NCBI GenBank assembly: GCA_903772945.1
Contig: CAICTM010000106.1
Location: 55,944 to 119,943 of the forward strand
Reading direction: 5' to 3'
DNA: 64,000 bases
From: Seminavis robusta
Lineage: Eukaryota > Bacillariophyta > Bacillariophyceae > Naviculales > Naviculaceae
The position numbers were made by a program, and so were the translations under genes. Positions 40,847 through 50,335 of this stretch are shown in pieces (within the stretch, counting starts at the first letter, position 1; each line of letters begins with the position of its first letter). The notes under the pieces were generated by a model, which was not told where the DNA came from, ran no database searches, and was given only the letters and a program-made list of their open reading frames with translations.

Positions 40847-42164
40847 CTACTCTATATCACCTCGGAACATATACCGCGCCGCATTGGTGACCGCACTGAC
40901 AACCGAATTGAAGATTTGGGCGCACGTGGGGTAAATGCTGCATCCGTCGCAGGAATCGTCCGTGAGTTGTTCTTGAATCCATTGACTGTAATGCGAGACG
41001 CGGGTATATCCATCTGGGACACCCGTGCCACAACCCCCACTAGATCCAAAAGAAACAACGCCCACTTGTGCAAATGCACTATCGTAGAGTGGTCCACCGG
41101 AATCTGAGTTTTTTGCAGGAGTGGATTGTATGGTATGGAAATTGTCGAAGAAGAAGCAAGCAAGAGAATATGGAAGAACATTGTTGAGACGATTACGCAA
41201 GACATTCTGTTGCTTTGTGATTTGAATGCATCGAACGCACCTCCATTACAAACGCCGTTGCCGTTCGTTGTAGCACACAGGTGAAAATTGCTGTCGACAC
41301 CCCCTCCGTATGCAATGTTACATGTGCCTGGATCGACATAATTTACATTAATTGCCAGCAACCTGCTGGCGACTCCTCCATTACTGGATGTACGTCCCAG
41401 GCCTACATAATCCATATGAAGAGATTCAGTAGTAGGTGAGTTTTTCCCAGCTGCAAAAATGAAATGGATCGTGTATATAGCACTTTTTCTCGTTTTCGCT
41501 TCGCTTCGCTTCGTACTGGTACGTACCAATCGCCGTCATTTGTTCTCCCAACGACGGATTCCCCGCATCCGTGTTGATGGCAATAAAGGAATCGGTGGGT
41601 GCTTCGCTGGCCAATTTGATAATGGCAATATCATTGGTGACAAAGTTGTCGTAATTGGGATGTTTCTTGACACATCGGACTCGAATTTCGGTCCCATCCG
41701 ACTGAGTAGTAGCACCAACTCGTACGGTGGCAGGAGCACCACTCCGGACGCAATGTGCTGCCGTTAGGACTCGTGTTTTTGAAATCAAGGAAGCTCCACA
41801 AGCGCCATTGCCAAAGTGACTGTTCATAGGAGAGCAGAATAGTTGGAAAGAAGTGGAATCATGAATGTGAGCTCAATAAAAGTCGTCATCCCATCTCTCA
41901 AGGTACATCTTGATAGTCACACACTCACACAAACCAGGGTGTCTCCGCCGTGTTGGCGTCGCCACCATTGACAATGAAAGGACCCTCTTTGAACACCATC
42001 CCTGTCTCCTCCGTCCATTGTCGGTCTGACCTGAGCTTGCGAACATGGCTGCTACTGGGTATGCTGCTATTGGTGGCAACATTTTGTGAATCACAGGCTG
42101 ACCATGATAATACAATGGTGGTAGCAACCAACAGGCGGTAAGACAGATGGCTCATTGTCAACAT
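40847..42164 (-). CDS. Secreted trypsin-fold serine protease (S1)
   Basis: Four exons, 42164-41929, 41819-41527, 41402-41241 and 41103-40847, give 315 residues in frame; each junction restores a family motif. A signal peptide (MLTMSHLSYRLLVATTIVLS) and a propeptide of about 45 residues end before IVNGGDANTAETPWFV, the S1 activation site. Catalytic histidine lies in LTAAHC, aspartate in NDIAIIKL and serine in CNGDSGGPL, split by the last intron. IGLGRTSSNGG is the usual IGWG block, supporting the third acceptor at 41403. The residue at the bottom of the S1 pocket, six before the serine, is glycine, not aspartate, so trypsin-like cleavage after Lys/Arg is unlikely and chymotrypsin- or elastase-like preference is inferred. 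A short tail with CDGC and CAQIF follows the domain. Starts at 42194 or 42155 are alternatives. Confidence 0.9.
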
Positions 42165-42630
42165 CTTACAGTGTAAAAGAAGAATTGTTGCCAAGCTTTG
42201 TTTTCTTTGGGCGTTCTGCCACCAAGGATCATGTGATCCAATGGTTGGATCAGCCAGCTACTTAAGAAGATGGTACTTAATGGAAACCGGATTAACGGAT
42301 CTAAAACTTGGAGATTAATGCTCTTTCATGTGTGTCGCAGTTGACTTCACTTTTTGATTACTTCCATCCTTAACGAAAAACTTGGAGTGAGACGCTGGAA
42401 CTTTGAGGGGGCGGAATTCCGGAAGGAAGATGTCCCAAGCTGTCTCAGATCTCAAGCTCCCTGAGGATATCACCATTAACAGCCCCATTTATTTTTTATT
42501 TTCTTAACAGCCCCATTAACCATCCAAACCTTGGCCGCGGTGGTCACGGTGTCACTGTCTTAGTAGGTACCAGTACCACTACTAGAGACGCTCAGATTGC
42601 CCCACTAGCTAGAGAGCCCTCCATAGAAAA
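42165..42630. other. Divergent intergenic region
   Basis: About 465 bases. CAGCCCCATT occurs twice around 42480-42515 next to TTTATTTTTTATTTTCTTAA. No gene is seen. Confidence 0.45.
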
Positions 42631-43578
42631 ATGTGGCGAGGAGAAGAAGGCAACGAGGCCGAAGAGGTACCAGCTTTGGCTGAGGAGGAGAACGGCCCAG
42701 ATGAAGTTGATCGGGATAATGCGGAACAGATGGGGCCGTCAGAGCGGATACCCCTACAGGGACCCCCATTTAGAATGGATGATCCAGCTCGAATGCAGCT
42801 CACAAATCAAGAGCGCCAATGGGCACTGAGTATCAAAGCAGCAATTGAAGCTGACAATCAGATTGATCCAATATCCGACTTTATGTGTGTACACCTGGCC
42901 ATTTTCTTTCAGGGAGGCATCGAAGCTGCTGTGGAGAGGGCTCTTCGCCTGCAGACATTCCGACAGGAATATGATATTTTGGACACTCTGACTGATAGTC
43001 GGAGGGCACTGCCAAAGCATATCAAGCTATTCCCAAAACACTACTTGGCCTACAATTTCAACAAGGAAGATGGCAACTACTATCTGGTGGCAGATGTCAC
43101 ACAATTTTCCATGGACAAGATGACTCGAACAGAAATGTTCACTGCTTTCAATGCTGGTGAATACTATTTGTTTCATGCCATGAGTGCTGATTTTGAATTG
43201 ATACGAAAGGGAGCTATTTTGCTTGCCGAGTGCGAAGGTTATAGCTGGACCCAACACATGGATGTCCGAATGATTCAGAAAGTATGGCTGGAGCTGGCAT
43301 GGACATATCCTTTGCAGTATCAAAAAGCCAAACATTACAATACGGGGGTCATGTTCAATGTGTTTTTGAGTCTGGTAAAGAAAATTTTGCCAGCTCAGAT
43401 TGGGAGCAAATTGGAAACGGGGTTTCGATGTGAGCACCGGCTGGACACAATCTACTTGGTTCCAACTGTAGAAGCTGCAAATCAGAGATGGCTTCACAAT
43501 TTAGATCTTGTATTACAGCGGCGATACGAGTTGGAAAAATCTTTCTCACTCTCTGATAAAGCAACTGTAAATAGCTGA
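42631..43578 (+). CDS. CRAL-TRIO/Sec14-like protein, copy A
   Basis: 315 residues in one exon. Residues 1-55 are acidic and variable. From QLTNQERQWALSIKAAIEA a helical N-lobe runs to LRLQTFRQEYDIL, resembling a CRAL-TRIO N-terminal domain. The second part, with strands YYLVADVTQFS and GAILLAECEGYSW, then WTYPLQYQKAKHYNTGVMFN, VFLSLVKKILP and IGSKLETGF, has the order of a Sec14 lipid-binding domain, where a YP followed by a strand and a P-x-I-x-x-K-x-x helix shape the pocket. The match is structural in character rather than a strong motif hit, so the call is moderate. It would bind or transfer a lipid in the cytosol. About 70% identical to copy B at 48916-49875, on the same strand. Confidence 0.65.
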   Translation: MWRGEEGNEAEEVPALAEEENGPDEVDRDNAEQMGPSERIPLQGPPFRMDDPARMQLTNQERQWALSIKAAIEADNQIDPISDFMCVHLAIFFQGGIEAAVERALRLQTFRQEYDILDTLTDSRRALPKHIKLFPKHYLAYNFNKEDGNYYLVADVTQFSMDKMTRTEMFTAFNAGEYYLFHAMSADFELIRKGAILLAECEGYSWTQHMDVRMIQKVWLELAWTYPLQYQKAKHYNTGVMFNVFLSLVKKILPAQIGSKLETGFRCEHRLDTIYLVPTVEAANQRWLHNLDLVLQRRYELEKSFSLSDKATVNS

Positions 43579-44180
43579 GTAACTATCTACCTACCATACT
43601 GGCTCGAGTTTTATCTTTTGGTTTCCAGGTGGCGCTCTCACTGTCTGTACGGTAGCATATCAACCGCATACTTTAGAGTAGCTTTGATAGCTGGTTGGGT
43701 AAAAATGCGGGGAGTCTCAACTATCACATCCTCCTCCCTTTAATAATCCTGTCTTTCACAAGACCAACTACGGTAGTCTAACTGTTGTTACCTCGGCAGC
43801 TTGTTTGTCCCCCATTTCCCCCTTGATTGAGCAATCCCTTACCGGTGCAACAGTCGCTGCACATGGTCAGTAGACTATGTATCTATTTGTCTGCTTGATC
43901 CTGCCCAACTGTGATGGTCCTGTGATAGAGCTCTCACGACCTTTATCTGCGTGGTACCAGTGGTACGAACTCGATCTACCAGTGCCATACCGTATTATTG
44001 AAATCTAAACTAGCTACACTAGTCTCTACACTGCCGTACCGTAAACAGCACTCTAGAGTAGGAGATCATTTTTTAACCATTACTACAATTATTTTTGCTG
44101 GGCAGACTTGGCGGAACCAATTCAACTGTCAGCCATTCATTACATCTACCACAAACGACCAGGTTAGTTGCAAAGTCGAG
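43579..44180. other. Intergenic region before TYW3
   Basis: About 600 bases. The frame of the next gene is open back to 43998 but contains no ATG before 44181, so an upstream exon is possible. No gene is recognised. Confidence 0.45.
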
Positions 44181-46975
44181 ATGAAGGAGGAGAGCAATGC
44201 CGGTACCAAAGGGAACGACCACCAACAGCTCCAACCGGACTATTCAGACGATCCTTCAGATTTTCTCGTGTCCTTTCCGGATATCAAAGCCAAGACAACA
44301 CAGACACTGTACCCAAACCAAAAAAGAGATGATGCTACTGCCTTCAACACTACTGCAAGACCTATGGACAAGTCTCCTAAAGGTTCTGTGGATGAACGTA
44401 TTCAGGATCTGGTAGACTTGATCAATCATCATCCTTCCTTCAGCACTCTGTCGTCATGTTCTGGAAGAATCAGTCTCTTTCAGCCGTGGCAAGCGACATC
44501 AGCGACTGCCAACAACGAGAATGGCAATAACGAAATGGATGTATCTGCTGCTGCAACACCCGATATTCCTATTACTACCAATAATACCAGTGGCACTCCT
44601 GACAGTGGCAAAGGATCCGGTGGATGGCTGTTGGTGAGCCACGATCCCATTGATGCCGCAGAGCTGTTGCAAATCTTTCCACCAGAACACGACAACGACA
44701 GCCTTGATGATGATTCAACACCACTCGTGTTCAAAGTAGAACCCATGCTGCTCCACATTGCCGCTGCCACGGTGGTTCGAGGACGACAATTGCTCGGGTT
44801 GGCACTCGAATTGGGATTTCGAGAATCGGGATTGGTCCTGTCTCCCAAACAACATACATTGACGCGAGTGACGGTCGCCATTCGAAGCATGGGCTTGGCC
44901 TTGTGTCTGCCATTGGCGCGAACAGGACCCTTGCGACCATCGAATGACTATCTGCAAGCATTGGTGGCAGAATCCAATGCTCGATTGGAAAAGAATCAAC
45001 TCAAATTGAAGCGGCTCCAGGACAAAATTCGGGAACAGTTGTTTCGACCTGCTGCCGTGGAGCAACCAATTGCAATTGCAACAACAACTATCCATTCGTT
45101 GCCGGATTTGAATCTTTGGGGACATGATGCTGTTGTCATTCCAGTGTCCAGTAGTGGCGACAACAACAATACTAAAACAGTGGATGTGGATGTGGATGTT
45201 GTAGTCTTTGGGGGATACGGTAGGGGGCCGAGTTTCAATAAGGCTGTCAACAATAAGGAAGGAGCTTGTCAGCGAATGGGAAAGGTTTTCTTGCTGAGAA
45301 AACGAAAGGGGCAGTGGCAAGATGATTGGAATGACATTACTCCTCAAAACACAGGAACAACCACAGAATCAAGTCCAGACACAACAATAATAGCAGGCGT
45401 GCCTGTGCGACAAACTACGTTCACACCACGTGAAGGTGTCGCTGCAGTCACCATCGCGTCCGACCAGCATCATCCTGTTGCTGTTGCCATTTGGGGGGGA
45501 CGCAAAGGGCCAAATCATCCCTTGGATGAATTCTTGCTCTACCAGCACTCGGATGCCGACAAGACGAATGTTTTCTACAGACCAACAGATGTACGTGGCG
45601 AACTACCAGCACCTCGGTGGGGTCATTCGTTCACGAGATTGTATGCTGGGACAGCAGCAACAAGCAGTGATAGTACTGTCAAGAAGATGGCTGTATTATT
45701 GGGAGGTCGCAATGAACGAGCCATAGCACGTTCTGCTCACGTACTGTCCTTGGTCCCACCTGACGACGACGACGACGACAACAATAGCCATGGTCATTTT
45801 CTCTGGGAAACACTCTCTTTGGAACCAAACATCACGACATGCATACCATTCCACCATGCAGCCTTGGCAATTCCAAACCAAAACAACAATGTGACCTTGT
45901 TTGTTTTTGGCGGTTTGTTGGACCCTGCTAACCTTTTTTCTGGGTTAAGAAACAACAACCACACGAGAAGAGGGGAGAGTCCAAGGCATGGCCTCACCGC
46001 GTTCTCCATTTCATTGGACCCGCACCCCAGGGGCAGCCAGTGCCGCGTTGATGCTCCGGCTAGTATCAATTTGGATTTTGGAGTGGGCTGTGCTGCGACT
46101 GTGTTGAGGAACGCGAATTGTTCTGCTGTTGCGGCTGATACTTCTCAGAAGGGAGTACTAATTGCCGTGACTGGGGGCGTCCCAAGTGACAACAACAACA
46201 ATCAACAGCATGGGTCATCGTTCCGACTAATGGAGCTTTGTCCAAGCCAAGAATCAGAAGGGAACGTGCATTGGTCGCTGGGGCTGTCCCCATCGAGCTT
46301 TCAAAGTCGGGAAGTGTTGGACGCCAATCTGATTGTCCATCATCGTGCTCTTGCAATTACGAAGAACTGTAGTGATGTGGACCTTGTGCTACTTGGGGGT
46401 GGGGTGATGGGGTTTGCTTTTGGCCCGTGCTTTGCAAGGTAAGGTTTCTTTCGGACTGGCAATCTGCCCGTTTTTAAGTTGTGACTAAGCTGAACACCCT
46501 TTTGACGCATGGTTTCCACTCTCTCCACTTTTTTCACATCTTCGAAAGCTGCTCCCGACTTGAGATATGCTCCACGAAAAAGGGTCCACAGGGGTCAATC
46601 GTTCCCACCATCCGTCATGAGAAACATGATGAGGCAAAGACGACCTCAGAAAAAAAGGAATCACCTTCCACAACGAACGTCGTGTTTGTACGAAAGTTGA
46701 AGGCCAAACGACTCAAGACCGAGTTGGAGAAGCACTCGTTCCTTGATAAGCAATTCCGAATGACACCAACAAAAGACGATCAGTTATTACCTGACAACCA
46801 GCCAGGCTGGGAGATTGCCGTTCCAATTACCAACGAATTCCTTGCACTAGTATCATGTGTCGAGCATTTCCAGTCACTCCCAGACTATGAGGGATGGTCT
46901 TTATTGATTGAAGGGATTGGGACTCAGGACATGCCCATGAGCACATCTCAATTTGCAAAGAAAAAGAAGCATTGA
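44181..46975 (+). CDS. TYW3: TYW3-Kelch wybutosine protein with TYW2 N-terminal remnant
   Basis: Takes part in making wybutosine at position 37 of tRNA-Phe. Exons 44181-46438 and 46549-46975 join in frame (GTAAGG/AAG) to give 894 residues. The TYW3 methyltransferase domain starts at DKSPKGSVDERIQDLVDLIN, with FSTLSSCSGRISLF, GGWLLVSHDPI, FKVEPMLLHIAAATVVRGRQ and LTRVTVAIRSMGLALCLPL. A Kelch propeller follows (repeats with GGYGRG, IWGGRKGP, LLGGRNERAIA and FVFGGLLDP), as in the fused plant TYW proteins. Exon 2 adds VVFVRKLKAKRLKTELEKHS, FLDKQFRM and WEIAVPIT, which match the very beginning of TYW2, then stops. The catalytic Met10/SAM domain of TYW2 is absent, and only 177 bases separate the stop from the next gene. 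The remnant may be vestigial or mark a split gene. Confidence 0.82.
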
Positions 46976-47152
46976 ATGCCTGGCTATGGAGAAACTGCTA
47001 TCGTAGGCTGATCATAGGGTCGAAACTAAAAATATGGTTGCAGGGACCATAATTTTTAGAACCTACGACGACGTTGGGGGACACAAAAGAATCACCGCAG
47101 TGATCCCAGGACGCTGTCCTAAAAACAAGAAAAGCCATCAGCTGTGAATCCT

Positions 47153-47957
47153 TCAAGTCTGGGCCGACTTGCTGTTGCTGCAGCTCTTCTTGTGCTTCTT
47201 CCATCTGGCTTTCTGGCACTCTTGAGAACAGTAGCTTTCTTTCTGGCACCTGGAACAAACCTGGCTACAGAAGGAGAGGCCACAAAAAGCACATGCTCCA
47301 CCCTTTCTAATTTTGTTGGGTCTTCCAGTGGCATTGTCTTTGATGCTCTGGGTCAATTCAGGATTGATATGGCCAATGAAATGTTGATTTGGTTTGCCTC
47401 CCCAATAGGGATGGGTTCGAAACTGATTGGGGAAAAGGTCTGCCCGTAAGCTTGTGGAATTCTGTACATCTGCTCCAGGGTAAAGTTTGAGGGCTTTCAA
47501 GGATACATGCATGGGCACGGGGCAAAGATTGCACGACTAAGACATCTTGGAGCTTGAGTTGAACCCAGCCCTTGTCGATGCCTGTGTAGAGGGTAATGTG
47601 TAATCGTAGGTCCAGCATTCCAATCACTCTCTCTCCTCCTTCTGTCTTTGTCCCCCACACAGAACTACAGGGAGGTGTTGGAGCTATCAAATGTTCAAGA
47701 TAATCTCTGGCATCCACATGGTCAATAGAAGCAAGATAGTTGTAGTCAATCATATGGCGGACCTCATAATTCAGAGCTCCAATATCGTTGGTTGCCAAGA
47801 CTTCTGGTTCATCCAACACTCGGATCTTAACGGGGAAGCACAAGTTGGGGTAGAAAGAGGCTGTGCCTGTGTCTGTCATGGTGTATCGGTACGCATGATC
47901 AATGGGGGTACTACCAGGGTGACGGGGGAATTGCTTTGGTGGAAGCACAAGGCACAC
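47153..47957 (-). pseudogene. MYND zinc-finger protein with one-base frameshift
   Basis: Two overlapping minus-strand frames form one protein of about 267 residues. The first (47957 down to about 47522) starts MCLVLPPKQFPRHPG and covers a variable domain with YRYTMTDTGTASFYP and ARDYLEHLIAP. The second (from about 47518) ends in a MYND finger: CAFC, then VCSRC, YCSQEC and HKKSC, spaced as in the family. They differ by one base at a run of four G on the plus strand, 47519-47522. Removing one G restores a smooth join (QSL then PVPMHVSLKALKLYPG). This is either a real inactivating indel or a homopolymer error; everything else is intact. MYND fingers bind proline-rich peptides. Function unknown. 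Confidence 0.78.
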
Positions 47958-48048
47958 GATGATTGAAAAGACGACATTGGCTCTCTAGCTAGTAGTCAAT
48001 CTGTGGTTGTAGCTGACGTCTATGGCAAGGCAGTGATGTCAACATCAA

Positions 48049-48240
48049 TGGGCTTATCTAGGCTTATCTGAGCCAAGCTAGTCAAAGCCACGCTAAGCTT
48101 GTCAATGCTAACCTAGTCTAAGCTAGTCCACACATACAATTTACTATACACAATTTAGTACTTTTCGTCCCTGTATCTTAGCTTAGATAAACGTAGCTTG
48201 GCTTAGATAAGCCCAGCTTTGCTTAGACAAGCCAAGGGTA
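48049..48240. repeat. Inverted repeat of GGCTTATCTAAGCCAAGCTA type
   Basis: GGGCTTATCTAGGCTTATCT and GAGCCAAGCTAGTC at about 48049-48085 face GTAGCTTGGCTTAGATAAGC and CCAGCTTTGCTTAGACAAGC at about 48196-48235 in inverted orientation, with further AAGCTAG/CTTAGC words between. It looks like a small MITE or satellite relic; target duplications were not identified. Confidence 0.6.
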
Positions 48241-48915
48241 CCGGTAGATGGGATTGGCATATTGGCATAGACAATCTTCTTGAGGATAGGCTTGGTCTCA
48301 GCCATACTGGTACCGTAGTTACAAAGCCTCCATAGGGTCCTTCAGTGCTGTGCCTTGAGTGCCACCCTAGCAATTCCCCTGTCACCCAGGTAATAGTAGT
48401 TGTGGAAGCTAAGTGCAAGGGTTCTTGGTGTCTCGATGTCGCGATGTCGCGATCTCCTGGATTGTCATCGCAATAAGAATGCGGAAACTATTGCACATCT
48501 AAGCTACATGTAGCTAGTTTCACTTTTTAAAAGCTAAAACTCTAGCCGCTCGCTTATTCGTAGATTCGTTGTACCGTTACGTACTTCCGTAGTGCCAGTG
48601 CTGGAGACAACCAAGGAATTCCTGTGGACAATCTGCGGGAAGACCACCGGAATTAATAAATAGAATACAGAAATAAATTAGATTTGGAATAACACAATTA
48701 TGAGTATCAATACACTAAGGCAAGTGGATTCGGAGATTTTCGATGTTGTCGCCGCATCGTCACAGTGGCCTTCGCAAAAGCGCAAAGCAAAAGAACAGGA
48801 CAAGCACAATCCACAACCGCTGTGCTTCTCAAGCAAGGAGCTGGCAAGTAGATCTACCACCGTGCTTCCTCAATCGTCATAAAAACAACCTGAAAAAAAA
48901 GGTAGATACTGCTCA
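48241..48915. other. Intergenic upstream of CRAL-TRIO copy B
   Basis: A 60-codon frame at 48700-48882 (MSINTLRQVDSEIFDVVAAS...) ends just before the next gene. It has no recognised motif and could be an upstream ORF. GATGTCGCGATGTCGCGATC near 48434 is a short tandem repeat. Confidence 0.4.
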
Positions 48916-49875
48916 ATGGAGGCCAACTTCGACAACAACGGAGTCCTCGATGATGCCATTGCCGGCCTGGCAGCCGATGACGAAGTTGAGCAACAGGGAG
49001 AAGTTCAAGGTGGTGGAAACGAACCACAACCACAGCCAGCACAGCTCCAACCACTGGAGGGGCCACCTTTTCGTAAGGATGATCCAGCTCGAATGCAGCT
49101 CACAAATGAAGAGCGCCAATGGGCACTGAGTATCAGAGCAGCAATTGAAGCTAACAATGAAATTGACCCAGTCTCTGATTTCAAGTGTGTACACCTGGCC
49201 ATTATCTTCCAAGGAGATGTGGAAGCAGCTGTGGAGAGTGCCCTTCACCTACAATGTTTTCGACATGAATATGATATTTTGGACACTCTGAGTGAGAGTA
49301 GGAGAGCACTGGCAAAACTCATCAAGCTATTCCCGAAATACTATATGTCCTATAGTTTCAACAAGGAAGATGGTGACTATTATCTGGTCTACGATATCAC
49401 ACAGTTTTCCATCAAGAAGATGACAAGGACTGAAATGTTCACCACTTTCAATGCTGGTTCATACTATTTTCTTCATGCCACGACTGTTGACTTTGCCTTG
49501 ATGAGAAAGGGATCCATTTTCATTGCTGAGTGCGAGGGTTACAGCTGGACTCAGCATGTGGATAAATCTATTTTCCAAAAAGTCTGGTTTGAATTGGTAT
49601 GGGCATATCCTGTTCGGCATGCAGTCAAAGCTTACAATACTGGGGTTATGTTTAACGTGTTCTTGAGTACACTGAAGAAACTCCTACCAGCTGAAAGTGT
49701 GCGCAAATATGAAACCGGGTATCGATTTGAAGGTCGCCTTGATTCTATCTACATGGTTCCAACTGTGGAAGCTGCAAATCAAAAACTCCTTCATAATTTG
49801 GATCATATCTTGCAGAGGAGATATGATTTGGAGAAGTCCTTCTCACTTTCTGATTTAACCACAGTTGATAACTAA
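48916..49875 (+). CDS. CRAL-TRIO/Sec14-like protein, copy B
   Basis: 319 residues in one exon. The first 45 residues are variable (MEANFDNNGVLDDAIAGLAA, then Gln/Pro rich). The conserved part begins at GPPFRKDDPARMQLTNEERQ and is about 70% identical to copy A throughout, including CVHLAIIFQGDVEAAVESAL, YYLVYDITQFS, FIAECEGYSWTQH, YPVRHAVKAYNTGVMFNVF and the C-terminus LEKSFSLSDLTTVDN. As in copy A the fold reads as a small Sec14-like lipid-binding protein, so a lipid transfer or signalling role is inferred. DNA identity is high at ATGATCCAGCTCGAATGCAG in both genes. A GGGGTTTAGAGTAGG word lies just downstream at 49906. Confidence 0.65.
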   Translation: MEANFDNNGVLDDAIAGLAADDEVEQQGEVQGGGNEPQPQPAQLQPLEGPPFRKDDPARMQLTNEERQWALSIRAAIEANNEIDPVSDFKCVHLAIIFQGDVEAAVESALHLQCFRHEYDILDTLSESRRALAKLIKLFPKYYMSYSFNKEDGDYYLVYDITQFSIKKMTRTEMFTTFNAGSYYFLHATTVDFALMRKGSIFIAECEGYSWTQHVDKSIFQKVWFELVWAYPVRHAVKAYNTGVMFNVFLSTLKKLLPAESVRKYETGYRFEGRLDSIYMVPTVEAANQKLLHNLDHILQRRYDLEKSFSLSDLTTVDN

Positions 49876-50335
49876 GAATCTTTTATCTTGCATTGGTCTT
49901 TGTAAGGGGGGTTTAGAGTAGGTAGATCCTTTGATTCCCAGAGGGGGGGGGGCTTCTGTGCTGTAGTACATCAAGTGCCAATGCATTCCATGCTAGTATG
50001 CCTCTTTCGGGTCACCTGTGATGAGCCAACAATGGCGTACGTATCCACGCCTCGCGATTACACGGAGACAGCTGATAACAGCTTCACAGAGGATGGATCA
50101 CTTGAGATGGCAGAAGCTGAAGAAGTTTGGATCACAGACTGAAAACGACACCAGCACGAGCACGAGGGCCCCTCTGAACGCATTCCTTGCAAGCGAAACC
50201 AAGGCCCCAAAGCGGTGGTTGGACGTGGAACAGACTATTCTCGGAGTCTGGCGCAGACGAGCGACAGAAGAGGTATAGCATGGAACATAAACCGTACCAG
50301 GTACTTAACTGAGACTTATCCTCGCACAACTCTTT
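49876..50335. other. Convergent intergenic region
   Basis: About 460 bases between convergent genes. It holds the GGGGGGTTTAGAGTAGG word at 49906-49922. No gene is supported. Confidence 0.45.

Noticed and set aside
44715-45347. Minus-strand 210-codon frame
   Set aside because: Antisense of the TYW3/Kelch coding region, where TYW3 motifs are unambiguous.
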